This document shows positions 1-8,588 of a stretch of 32,189 nt of DNA, in pieces. The stretch spans positions 1 to 32,189 of the forward strand of contig CAIQWD010000039.1 of assembly GCA_903875445.1 (NCBI GenBank), in the 5' to 3' direction. The DNA comes from an uncultured delta proteobacterium (GTDB taxonomy: Bacteria; Desulfobacterota; Desulfobulbia; Desulfobulbales; Desulfocapsaceae). Positions within the stretch are counted from its first letter, which is position 1; each line of letters begins with the position of its first letter. The position numbers and the translations under genes are program-made. Below the pieces are notes generated by a model. That model was not told the origin of the DNA and searched no databases. It saw nothing but the letters and a program-made list of their open reading frames with translations.

Positions 1-181
1 TATCAAGGCCTTTCCATACGCCTTTTTCATCGGGTTTGCCGAAGCCGAAAAGGTCGCTGTTGACGCCGGTCTGAACAAAGCCCTTGGTCTTGACAGCATC
101 AAGGGTGCCGGAAATCGCAACGCCTGCGGTCAGACAAAACGCGGCAACCACTGCTGGGACAATTCGCTGAAAATGTGCCAT
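1..181 (-). CDS. Amino-acid ABC transporter periplasmic binding protein (N-terminus, partial)
   Basis: Only the first 60 codons lie in the window; the gene continues past the left edge. The ATG at 181 follows an AGGAGG-type ribosome binding site (complement of 188-193) at a normal distance. Residues 1-24 form a signal peptide (hydrophobic VVAAFCLTAGVAIS) with likely cleavage before GTLDAV. The next residues, GTLDAVKTKGFVQTGVNSDL and then a GF-KPDEKGVWKGLD stretch, match the conserved start of the mature AapJ/BztA-type general amino-acid-binding proteins. In that family the protein captures polar amino acids in the periplasm for an ABC permease. The permease and ATPase genes would be expected further left. 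The exact substrate cannot be told from this piece. Confidence 0.75.
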   Translation of the reverse strand, partial: MAHFQRIVPAVVAAFCLTAGVAISGTLDAVKTKGFVQTGVNSDLFGFGKPDEKGVWKGLD

Positions 182-693
182 AAAAACGCCTCCTAGCAAA
201 AGGATATTAAAGTATACTACCGATAGCAATACACCGGCAGCCGGAATTGACACTTCGTTATAAGCAGACCCGCCAGGGCCCGGTAGTAGTTTTAAAGTTT
301 CAATTGCTGAGATATGTTTGAACGAAATCTTCCTTGCCCATTGATGAAATTGCTTTCATTCACCGTTTGGAGTTTTCATTAAGCAAGGTTTGTGCCAAGA
401 AGATTTTCTTCGGCGAAAGGAAGCTCAGCAAACAAATTATCTTGTACAAAACAATTGGTTATCAGTATTGCTGGTGACCTGAGTGCATCCGGAGAAGGAG
501 TGTCTGTGTTGAGCATTTCATCAAACCCACCCATGCGACGCCTGCAAAGCCTCTGAGATATTTTCTTTATTTACAAGGTATTAGTGATGATATTGAGCAA
601 ATCATCACTTTTTGAGGGAGAGCACTGAATTGCTCAGATCGGAAAAGAGCTTGATCCGGATTACCCGGTCGACCTCGACCAGGGCGCAAAAAA
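182..693. other. Intergenic region with no convincing gene
   Basis: This region lies between the binding-protein start and the terminator of the fatty-acid operon. Its short open frames look like chance. It should contain the promoter of the leftward binding-protein gene. A TATACT (complement of 211-216) is a possible -10, but no good -35 is visible. The only clear structure is the small hairpin at 583-613. Confidence 0.5.
583..613 (+). terminator. Terminator-like hairpin, rightward
   Basis: A perfect 9-bp stem (AGTGATGAT at 583-591 with ATCATCACT at 601-609) with a 9-nt loop is followed by a short T run (609-613). The orientation would end a rightward transcript, but no rightward gene is visible upstream. 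It may terminate a small RNA or be a chance or protein-binding inverted repeat. The stem is AT-rich and weak. Confidence 0.3.
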
Positions 694-730
694 ATAGCGT
701 CTCGGACTGTCGCGAAGTCCGAGACGCTAT
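694..730 (-). terminator. Intrinsic terminator of the beta-oxidation operon
   Basis: The arms at 694-708 and 716-730 are perfectly complementary over 15 bp, with a 7-nt loop. On the + strand the hairpin is preceded by seven A residues (688-694), so a leftward transcript has a strong GC-rich hairpin followed by a U run. It sits about 30 bp past the stop of the last gene of the leftward operon, exactly where a Rho-independent terminator is expected. Confidence 0.92.
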
Positions 731-758
731 AACAAGGCAGGTAAACCCCAGTTGTTAC

Positions 759-1940
759 CTACCCCATTTTCAAGGAGCGGCGAATTTTCTTTTTTATGCC
801 ATCTAGGATAAAAGGCGTCAACTTTTTCTTTTCTTTGAGGATTTGCCGAAAGAGATCTTTCTTCTTTTCGGGTGGCACGGGACGCCCGGCAGCATAAACC
901 AGGGACAGCGATTTGCTCGGGCAGGCGCTGATGCATGCCCCGCACCCCAGGCAGTTATCTCCGAGGACCTGCATGATTTTTTTCCGCTTGCCGTTTTCAA
1001 CCTCCACCGTTTCCAGGGCCGCAACATTGCAAGCTTTTTGACAAAGACCGCAACCCAGGCAGGTTTCGCCTGCGACCTGCAGGGTGTAATTGGTCTTGGC
1101 CACGCCCAAAGGAAATCCCTGCAATACCCCGCCCAACAGTTCGCAGCAGCAGGAACAGCAGTTGCAGATAAAGGAAGGCTTATGGCGAATATTGTCGGTT
1201 ATATGGGTCAACCGCAGATCTCTGGCCTTCTCAAGAATCGCCAGCAATTGCTCGGTGCTGCGGTATTCGGCAAAGCCCCGGCGGACCATGAACTTTGCCG
1301 CGGTCCCGAGGGAGATGCAGATCTCCTTGGTCGGTGCCTTTTTCTTGCAAGTTTCGTTTAGATGTTCTTTCTTGTGGCGACAATAGCACATGCCGATGGC
1401 ACCGTAACCGGCATTTTTAATGATCTCCCGGGCGCTTTCATAGGTGGCCGCCTGGGAACTCACCGGAATATGCTCTTCATAGGCGAGCGAGCGGGTAAGA
1501 GGTGTCTTGCCGGCAAAGAATTCCCGGCCCATCTTCTGCTCGGGATCGCCGTACATATATTCGGTCATGAGCTGGGCGAGTTCGGCCACCGGCAGATCGC
1601 TACGCTGCTTCATGAAGGTGAGTTCAAAAAAACCGATAAGACCCGGCAAAAGCAGGTAGAAGGTTTTGCCGCCGTAGGTGCTGTCCATCACCAGGCCTTT
1701 CTCGGCCATTTCTTCAAGTTTGTCTTTCAGTTTGGAACTATCCCAACCGGTCGCCCTGACAAGTTCGGCAAGGGTCGCCTCGGTCAGGGGAAAGCGTGAA
1801 GCAATAAAGGCCTCCTCCTCGGAAAAGAGGATAGCGAGAATCCGCCGCAGCTTGTCGCTGTCGGGCAGACCGATGGGATATTTGTTCAACCGGTCGATAA
1901 GAGGTACGATACTGTTTTTTCCTTCAAGATGATGTCCCAC
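759..1940 (-). CDS. Multi-cluster 4Fe-4S protein with winged-helix-like N-terminus
   Basis: Last gene of the beta-oxidation operon. I chose the GTG at 1940 (393 aa) because AAAGGAG lies 5 nt upstream; a longer frame opening at 2024 would overlap the preceding gene. Residues ~30-90 look like a small helical/winged-helix domain. A middle section has CYC (185-187), C198 and C208, then a dense CNCCSCCC motif at 259-266. The C-terminus holds two bacterial-type ferredoxin motifs (CLGCGLCQKAC at 294-304, CLGCGACISAC at 330-340), each able to bind a 4Fe-4S cluster, followed by a Lys-rich tail. No signal peptide, so cytoplasmic. From its position it probably moves electrons to or from the acyl-CoA dehydrogenases or the dienoyl-CoA reductase; that role is inference. 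The cysteine-rich middle does not match a ferredoxin I can name. Confidence 0.85.
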   Translation of the reverse strand: MGHHLEGKNSIVPLIDRLNKYPIGLPDSDKLRRILAILFSEEEAFIASRFPLTEATLAELVRATGWDSSKLKDKLEEMAEKGLVMDSTYGGKTFYLLLPGLIGFFELTFMKQRSDLPVAELAQLMTEYMYGDPEQKMGREFFAGKTPLTRSLAYEEHIPVSSQAATYESAREIIKNAGYGAIGMCYCRHKKEHLNETCKKKAPTKEICISLGTAAKFMVRRGFAEYRSTEQLLAILEKARDLRLTHITDNIRHKPSFICNCCSCCCELLGGVLQGFPLGVAKTNYTLQVAGETCLGCGLCQKACNVAALETVEVENGKRKKIMQVLGDNCLGCGACISACPSKSLSLVYAAGRPVPPEKKKDLFRQILKEKKKLTPFILDGIKKKIRRSLKMG

Positions 1941-1975
1941 TGCCGCTCCTTTATGCTCTTTTCCGTCCCGATTAC

Positions 1976-3676
1976 CTACTCGTTCATAATGTACTGACCC
2001 TTGAGTCCGTACACTGCCTGCCAAACCCGCTTGAACCCTTCCCTATCCTTAACAGGTTTTTTGATCATTTTATTAAAGATTTCCTCCTGCGCGGCGGAAT
2101 TTTCCTGACCGAGAACCATCTGCAGGGCATGGGTGGAAAAATCCTGGATCAGAAAAATAAAGATCTGCTCCAGAACATCAGGGTCAGTGGCGTAAATTTT
2201 GGCGTTTTCGAGAATCAACTGGGCATAGACGATGAGGGTGAAGAGTTCGCCCGCAGCCAGCATATAGTCGATATTTTTCGCCTGCTCCTTGCTCGGCGGG
2301 GCGGCAAGAAGCAGGGTTCGGAACAGCTCAACCTGCTCGCGAAATACAAGAATGTTTGGAGACTCCATCCCCGCGTAGGCCAGTCGGTAGTCGGGAAAAC
2401 GGACCCTGGCCAGCCCCCCGGTCTTCTGCTTGAAGAGATAGCGATCGTCACCCGCTTCATTCCTCTGCCCCACCTCGGGATAGGCGACGGGCTCGAAAAA
2501 GTAGTTGCGGACGAATTTGATGATCAGTGCCATATTGACATGCTCGGTGCCTTCCAGTTTCGGCAGCATGCCGATGTCGCGGATGGCCATCTCGAAATAG
2601 GTGTCCTGTTCAAAACCCTTAGCGGCGATGATCTCATGCAGGAGTTTCACCACCTTCTCGCCCTGACCGGTCACTTTCATCTTGACGATCGGGTTGAAGA
2701 GCAGGTAGCGGCGATCGTCATCGGAGGCCACGCGCAGATAGTCGGCTGCACGGAAGGCCACGAGCTTCATGGCGATCAGCCGGGCATAACTCTCGCTGAA
2801 GAGCTTTTGCACATGGGGAAAATCTGTGACATAGCGGCCATAGAGATTGCGCCCCGCCGCATGGTTCAGGGCCTCGTAAAAACAGTGGGTGGCGATACCG
2901 ACGGAGGCGCAGCCCAGCTCGAACTTGCCGATATTGATGGTGTTGAGCGAGGAATTCCAGGCCTGTTCGCCGCGCGACAGGATATCCGCCTCGGTAATCG
3001 GATAATCGTCCAAGGTATATTCCGCGACATAGGCCTGGCGGACGCCTGCGGTATCGATCTTTTTAACGCACCGGTACTTTTCGTGCTTCGGATCGACGAC
3101 GAAGAAGACATACTCGCCGCTGCCCTCGATCTTGGCAAAGGTCGAAACCAGAGCGGCGCAGTTGCCGTTGCCGATATAGTATTTCGAGCCCTTTGCCAGA
3201 TAGGTGCCGTCCGCTTGCGGGACCAGCAGCATTTCACTTGAATAGAGGTCGGCGCCGTGTGTCTTCTCCGACAAGCCGAAGGCGAAAACGCCGCCCGCAG
3301 CCAAAAATTCGGCGGTTTTCCTCTTCACCGCCTCGTTGCCGCCCATCCAGATCGGCCCAAGGCCGAGGATGGTCACCTGCCAGGCATACCAGTAGCACAG
3401 GCCGTAGAAGCCAAGGATTTCGTTAAATTCGCTGATCCGCCACATATCCCAGCGGCCGCCGCTTGCGCTGTATGCCTCCGGGGTAAGAAAGTCGGCAAAG
3501 ATCTTTTCATCCTTAATGAAACCAAGAAAATCTTCATACCAGACCATCGCCTGATCGTCGGCCTTGATTTTCTTCAGACCCTTTTTCTCAAAGAAATCAA
3601 TGGTCTTCTTAACCAATTCCCGCGACCTTGCATCGGCATGACCGCGTTGATAGTTGTTCGGGTTAAACAGTTGCAC
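1976..3676 (-). CDS. Acyl-CoA dehydrogenase family protein (divergent, second copy)
   Basis: Flavoprotein of the acyl-CoA dehydrogenase fold, expected to introduce the trans-2 double bond in an acyl-CoA. The preferred start is GTG at 3676 (566 aa), with GGAGGA 7 nt upstream (complement of 3683-3688). An ATG at 3718 in the same frame lacks a clear ribosome binding site. Family signs are FAFGLSEKTHGADLYSSE in the middle domain, the substrate- and flavin-binding KGSKYYIGNGN stretch, and LPKLEGTEHVNMALI, where the Glu of LEGT lines up with the catalytic base of the family. At ~570 aa it has the extra C-terminal domain seen in long-chain members. It differs strongly from the other dehydrogenase in this operon, so it probably has another chain-length or branched substrate. 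It lies 57 bp downstream of the dienoyl-CoA reductase gene. Confidence 0.85.
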   Translation of the reverse strand: MQLFNPNNYQRGHADARSRELVKKTIDFFEKKGLKKIKADDQAMVWYEDFLGFIKDEKIFADFLTPEAYSASGGRWDMWRISEFNEILGFYGLCYWYAWQVTILGLGPIWMGGNEAVKRKTAEFLAAGGVFAFGLSEKTHGADLYSSEMLLVPQADGTYLAKGSKYYIGNGNCAALVSTFAKIEGSGEYVFFVVDPKHEKYRCVKKIDTAGVRQAYVAEYTLDDYPITEADILSRGEQAWNSSLNTINIGKFELGCASVGIATHCFYEALNHAAGRNLYGRYVTDFPHVQKLFSESYARLIAMKLVAFRAADYLRVASDDDRRYLLFNPIVKMKVTGQGEKVVKLLHEIIAAKGFEQDTYFEMAIRDIGMLPKLEGTEHVNMALIIKFVRNYFFEPVAYPEVGQRNEAGDDRYLFKQKTGGLARVRFPDYRLAYAGMESPNILVFREQVELFRTLLLAAPPSKEQAKNIDYMLAAGELFTLIVYAQLILENAKIYATDPDVLEQIFIFLIQDFSTHALQMVLGQENSAAQEEIFNKMIKKPVKDREGFKRVWQAVYGLKGQYIMNE

Positions 3677-3732
3677 CTTATATCCTCCCTGGGAGAAGCT
3701 TGTAATTTTTACTGACACAATAACGGGACCAA

Positions 3733-5737
3733 CTACTCAATGTCTCGTCCTGCGTTATACCCCTGATGGTTGGCCTCGAATACCGTACCAGGGGTTAGGG
3801 CGTCGCCAACTACCCGACAATCTATGCCCAACTCTTCCGCCATCCGTTGCAGAGGATTGGTAGAGCGAGTGCCAACCGCCAGGACAACGCTGTCGGCAGG
3901 CAATTCTTTGACCGCGCCACCGCAATCCAGACGTAAGCCACTTTTGGTGATCTCTAGAACCTTGGCCTGCAGAAAGGTTTTCACCCCATAGCGACCGACA
4001 TCCTGGAGCATGCCCCAGCGCGTCGATTTACCGAAATTGCTGCCGAGAGTATCGGCCATCTCGACCACGGTCACCTCCTTGCTGCCTTTTGTCGCTAACT
4101 GATACAGTTTGTCGGGGGCGACTGCCCCGTTGACCAGGAGAAATTTGATCTCGTCGCCGGTGAGCGTGCCCTTTTCGGCAAGGAACAGGGCGGTCTCGAT
4201 ACCGACAGCACCGCCGCCGACAACGATCACCCTGCGGCCGGTGGCGACCTTGCCGGCAAGGACATCCCAGGCCTGAACCACATGTTCCTGTTGAACACCG
4301 GGAATGGCCGGGGTAATCGGTTCACCGCCGGTTGCGAGAATGAGGAAATCCGGTTTTTCCGCCGCAAGGGTCCGGCCATCCACCGGACGGTTCAGGTGTA
4401 CTTCAACGCCGTGCAGCAGCACCTGACAGGCCAGATCTTCGGCAAAGACCAGAAACTCGCCACGGCCGGGAGGGGCTCCGGCCAGATGCAGCTGCCCGCC
4501 CAGACGCAGGCCGGTTTCGAAAAGACCGACATGGTGGCCCTGTTCAGCCGCGGCAATCGCCGCCGACATTCCCGCCACCCCGCCGCCGACCACCATCACC
4601 TTTTTCGGCGCGGCGGTTTTTGCGGGTTGTACTTCGTTCTCATGCCCGGCCCGCGGATTGCAAAGACACTCCACCGGTTTCATTTTGACGAGATTGTCGA
4701 AGCAGCCTTGGCCACAGGCGACACAATGGACAATTTCTTTATCCCGGCCGGTCCTGGCTTTTTCCGGGAAGAGCGGATCGGCGATCAGGGCCCGGCCGAG
4801 GGCCACCATATCACAGAACCCTTCCTCCACCAGCAACCGGGCAATGGCCGGATCGTTGATACGGTGGCTGGCGATGACCGGCACCGCCACCCGCTGTTTG
4901 ATGTCGCGGGCAAGGTAGGAAAAAGCGCCGCGCGGCACCTTGGTGACGATCTGTGGTACCTGCGCCTCATGCCAGCCGACATTGATGCACAGCGCCTCGA
5001 CGCCGGCCGCCTCAAGGGCCACCGCAAACTCCAGAAGCTCGTCCGGGCCAATGCCGCCTTCCATAAAATCGTTACCGTTCAGCCGCACCAGGATGGGAAA
5101 ATCATTTCCTACACGGTCCTTGATTGCGCTAATGACCTCAAGGCCAAAGCGCATGCGGTTTTCCAGGCTGCCGCCATATTCATCTTGGCGCTTATTGGTC
5201 AGCGGCGACAAAAATTCACTGATCAGATAGCCGGTACCGGCGAGGATCTCGACGAGATCAAAGCCCGCACTACGAACCCTTTTAGCGGCCTCGGCAAAAC
5301 GGCGAATGGTCGCGGCGATTTTCTCGGGACTCAGCTCCTCCGGAGTCTCGCGGGTCAGGCGGGAGGCAATCGGCGACGGCGCCACCGGTTTTTTGCCACC
5401 GAGAAAAAACGATGCATTATACCGTCCGGCATGATTGAGCTGGACCGTGGCCTTCGCCCCGCCCGCATGGATTGCCTCGGCAAGGCCGGCAAGTCCCGGA
5501 ATGTGTTCATCCAGGTGGGCACCGATATTGGTCGGGGTCCCGGAAAACTCATCGATGGTGGCATAGCCGACACTGATTAAGCCTACACCCCCCCTTCGCC
5601 CGTTCCCGATAAAACTCACAGAGTTGCTTGGTGACCAGGAAATTTTTGCACATATTGAGGTGCATGGCCGGCATGTACAGGCGATTCTTCAGTTCGACTG
5701 TGCCAATATTGATTTTATTGAACAACGGATCTGACAT
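3733..5737 (-). pseudogene. fadH: FadH-type 2,4-dienoyl-CoA reductase / NADH:flavin oxidoreductase, frameshifted
   Basis: The encoded enzyme would reduce 2,4-dienoyl-CoA esters from unsaturated fatty acids using FMN, FAD and a 4Fe-4S cluster. The start is ATG 5737, after GGGAGA. The first ~49 codons (MSDPLFNKINIGTVELKNRL onwards) run in one frame up to ERAKGG. The rest (GVGLISVGYATIDE onwards) is one base out of frame. The switch falls in a run of seven C (5588-5594; G7 in the gene), where six would restore one 667-aa protein. Downstream are an OYE-type TIM barrel, a 4Fe-4S motif (CVACGQGC then PVEC) and two dinucleotide-binding motifs (VVGGGVAGMSAAIAAAEQG; VIVVGGGAVGIETALFL). The remainder is intact with no other lesions, so this is a very recent mutation, a slippage-controlled switch or a sequencing error. 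It sits in the fad operon, 10 bp after the MBL gene. Confidence 0.85.
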
Positions 5738-5747
5738 AGGATCTCCC

Positions 5748-6695
5748 TTAGTACCCCGTGGCCCTGTGATATAATTCTTCAACCTGACCAAAGAGATCAA
5801 TTTCTTTGAGCGCCTGCCTGAGCATCTCAGGCTCTGCGAGCAAGTCTTTCATAAAAACCACTTCCGAGGCCTTAAGATAGAGATGAAAGGCATCCTGCAC
5901 CTCCCCGCCGAGCAATTTTTCAATCATGACCATCAGATTTTTTTCATCTTTATGGGGGCGAAGCTGCTCGACCCGGAGGAGCAGTTTCGAAATATAAAAG
6001 AGCAGGGTTGCATCGATGCCGGCAATCGACTGCCGGTGGCCGGGCAGGATCCGGCGATTTCGCAGACCGGCAAGCTTCACCAGAGTACTGCAATAGACGT
6101 GGTAATTGTTAAACCGTTCGCCGCTCTCAAGATCGATATCAAGGAGCGGCGATTGAAAAATTCCTCGCAAAAGGGTATCGCCGGTGACTGCCCAGTCTTC
6201 CCCGACGTACACCAGATCGCTCTGGGAATGACCGGGACAGTTGAGAACCTTAAGTCCCAGCCGCTCCGGCAGATCTGTTTCCGCCACCCGGTATTTTTTC
6301 GGAAAAGGTGGAAAAAGCATGCCGCTTTCAAAAATCCGTCGCAACTCGCCAAGGGATTTTTGATTGAAGTCAAGCGAGGCAAGGAGTTGGTACATCCCCT
6401 CGATCCGCTTGTCGTGATTGGCTATTTTCAGGCAATCGCGATAGGGCAGATAGACGATGGCGTCGCTGTTCTCTTCAAACCATGCGGCCTGGCCGTAGTG
6501 ATCGATATGGCAGTGGGTGACGATGACATGGCGGAGATTGGCCAAATCCAGGTGGTCGAGTATATAGCGCTCGGCCTCCGGAGTCGGGGGTCCGGTATCA
6601 AAGAGCACCAGTTCTCCGGCCAATACGCCGGAATAGCAATGCACGGGCCCGACCATATACGGGGTGTTGATGGTATGCTGCGTCAATCCGGCCAT
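5748..6695 (-). CDS. MBL-fold metallo-hydrolase
   Basis: Metallo-beta-lactamase-fold protein of 315 aa when started at ATG 6695. In-frame GTG (6719) and TTG (6761) codons lie further upstream, and none has a good ribosome binding site, so the start is uncertain. The N-terminus carries the typical beta-strands and LVLFDTGP. The metal site is HCHIDH at residues 61-66 (HxHxDH), with further ligands in NCPGHSQSD, AVTGDTLL and ILPGHRQS. This is a complete two-metal set, so the protein should be an active hydrolase. Members of the broad glyoxalase II-like group cleave thioesters or other esters. Inside a beta-oxidation operon an acyl-CoA thioesterase or hydrolase role that releases stalled CoA esters is plausible, but this is inferred from context. 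Confidence 0.85.
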   Translation of the reverse strand: MAGLTQHTINTPYMVGPVHCYSGVLAGELVLFDTGPPTPEAERYILDHLDLANLRHVIVTHCHIDHYGQAAWFEENSDAIVYLPYRDCLKIANHDKRIEGMYQLLASLDFNQKSLGELRRIFESGMLFPPFPKKYRVAETDLPERLGLKVLNCPGHSQSDLVYVGEDWAVTGDTLLRGIFQSPLLDIDLESGERFNNYHVYCSTLVKLAGLRNRRILPGHRQSIAGIDATLLFYISKLLLRVEQLRPHKDEKNLMVMIEKLLGGEVQDAFHLYLKASEVVFMKDLLAEPEMLRQALKEIDLFGQVEELYHRATGY

Positions 6696-6772
6696 AGCAA
6701 TCAGGAGGAAATTCGACACCGGGCGGGGAACCGGTGACCACCAAGGGGCGGCCACCGGCAAGGATTTAAGGC

Positions 6773-8551
6773 TTAAAAGAGGTATTTTTCCGCTTCGCAG
6801 GCGGCCCGGGCAAGGGTTCGCTTAGCAACGAGAAGGCCGGTGGCGTCATACTTGCCGAAACGCCGGATACCGGAAAGAATCATATTCAAGGTATCCCCTT
6901 CCTCGATATAGAAGGCACCCTTGCGCGCCGAACTGGCGGCGATCTCCGAGGCCTCGAAGGCGAAAATCTTCACCGTCGCCAGAAGCTGCTCGCGCTTACT
7001 GTCGCTGACCTTGGCAAGGTTCTTTTCGGCCCGCAGCACCGCACTTTCAAGGGCAAAGATCTGGATGGCGATGTCCGCCGCCGCCATGAGGATCTCCTGC
7101 TCGTTGGCCAGTTTGTCCATGAATTTTTGGACGCCGACACCGGACAGGATGAGAAAGAGGGTCTTGAGGTTTTTGATCAGCGCCTTTTCCTTAACGAAGG
7201 GAATAGTCTCGTCCAATTCCTCAAAACTCGGGGTCATAAGCGACTCGAAGGCCTTCATTGCCTCGGCCTGCAGCGGCAGCTCGCCCTTCATTGCCTTGCG
7301 AAGGATCATGCCGGGGATGAGCAGGCGGTTGATCTCGTTGGTGCCCTCGAAGATGCGGTTGATGCGCTCGTCACGGTAAAAACGCTCAGCCGGATATTCG
7401 GCGCAGAAGCCGTAGCCGCCGTGGATCTGCAAGACCTCGTCCACCGTCCGGGCCAGGACTTCGCTGCAGAAGACCTTGGCGATACCGCACTCGGAGGCGT
7501 ATTCTTCAATGCCTTTCAGGTATTCATCATAGTAGTTATCGATGCCTTTCTCGATGGTTGCCAGTTTAGTGTCGAGGAGTCCGGCAAGGCGGTAAACGAG
7601 AGACTCGGAGGCATAAATATCCGCGGTCAGATCGGCGATTTTCTCGGCAATGGCGCCGAATCTAGCGATCGGCGTATTGAACTGTTTGCGCTCGTTGGCG
7701 TATTTGATACCTTCAACCAAGGCCATTTTCGAGGCACCGCAGACACCGGCGCCAAGCTTGAATCTGCCGATATTAAGGACGTTGAAGGCAATCTTATGGC
7801 CTTTGCCCTTCTCACCGAGGAGATTTTCCACCGGCACCTTGCAGTTGTCGAGGATGATCTGGGTGGTGGAAGAACCCTTGATACCGAGCTTTTTCTCTTC
7901 CGGTCCGACGATCAGGCCGGGGAAGCTTTTCTCCACTAAAAAGGCGGTAAAATGTTCCTTGTCGATCTTGGCGAAGATGGTGAACAGCTGGGCGAAACCG
8001 CCGTTGGTGATGAACTGCTTGGTGCCGTTGAGGATATAGTGTTTGCCGTCACCCGAAAGAACGGCGGTGGCCTGGGCGCCGAGGGCGTCGCTGCCGGAAC
8101 CGGGCTCGGTCAGGCAGTAGGCGGCACACCACTCGCCGGAGGTGATTTTCTCCAGGTACTGCTCTTTTTGCGCTTTGGTGCCGTAGTAGATAAGCGGCAG
8201 GGTGCCGATACCCGAATGGGCCGAATAGGCGACGGAAAAAGAGCCGCCGTAGGCGAGCTTCTCGCCGACCAGCATGGTCGAGGCCTTGTCGAGTTCCAGC
8301 CCGCCGAACTCTTCCGGGGCATCCATCATCAGGAGCCCGAGTTCCCCGCATTTTTTCATGCCTTCGACGACCAGATCAAAATTCTGCTTGTCGATCTCAT
8401 CGATTTTCGGGGCAATCTCGGTGGCGATGAACTGCTCGACGGTCTCGCCCATCTGCCGTTGTTCATCGGTGAAATCCTCCGGGGTAAAAACGTCCGCACA
8501 GGGAGTTTCCGCTATCAGGTATTCGCCGCCTTTCAATATTTTTTCAGCCAT
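6773..8551 (-). CDS. Long-chain acyl-CoA dehydrogenase (VLCAD-like)
   Basis: 592-aa FAD-dependent acyl-CoA dehydrogenase catalysing the first oxidation of beta-oxidation. The N-terminal helical domain spans ~25-145. The flavin-contacting CLTEPGSGSDA lies at 146-156 and FITNGG at 180-185. The catalytic base is Glu402 in RIFEGTNEINR, in the place used by very-long-chain members. Residues ~430-592 form the extra helical C-terminal domain of the VLCAD/ACAD9 type, so the length is normal for that group. The start ATG at 8551 follows GAGGT at a normal distance. It lies 37 bp downstream of fadA and is the best candidate for the main dehydrogenase of the operon. Its electron acceptor should be an electron-transfer flavoprotein, not encoded in the window. 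Confidence 0.93.
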   Translation of the reverse strand: MAEKILKGGEYLIAETPCADVFTPEDFTDEQRQMGETVEQFIATEIAPKIDEIDKQNFDLVVEGMKKCGELGLLMMDAPEEFGGLELDKASTMLVGEKLAYGGSFSVAYSAHSGIGTLPLIYYGTKAQKEQYLEKITSGEWCAAYCLTEPGSGSDALGAQATAVLSGDGKHYILNGTKQFITNGGFAQLFTIFAKIDKEHFTAFLVEKSFPGLIVGPEEKKLGIKGSSTTQIILDNCKVPVENLLGEKGKGHKIAFNVLNIGRFKLGAGVCGASKMALVEGIKYANERKQFNTPIARFGAIAEKIADLTADIYASESLVYRLAGLLDTKLATIEKGIDNYYDEYLKGIEEYASECGIAKVFCSEVLARTVDEVLQIHGGYGFCAEYPAERFYRDERINRIFEGTNEINRLLIPGMILRKAMKGELPLQAEAMKAFESLMTPSFEELDETIPFVKEKALIKNLKTLFLILSGVGVQKFMDKLANEQEILMAAADIAIQIFALESAVLRAEKNLAKVSDSKREQLLATVKIFAFEASEIAASSARKGAFYIEEGDTLNMILSGIRRFGKYDATGLLVAKRTLARAACEAEKYLF

Positions 8552-8588
8552 TATTGTTACCTCGCAGGTTGAGACTGGTTTTTAGAAA

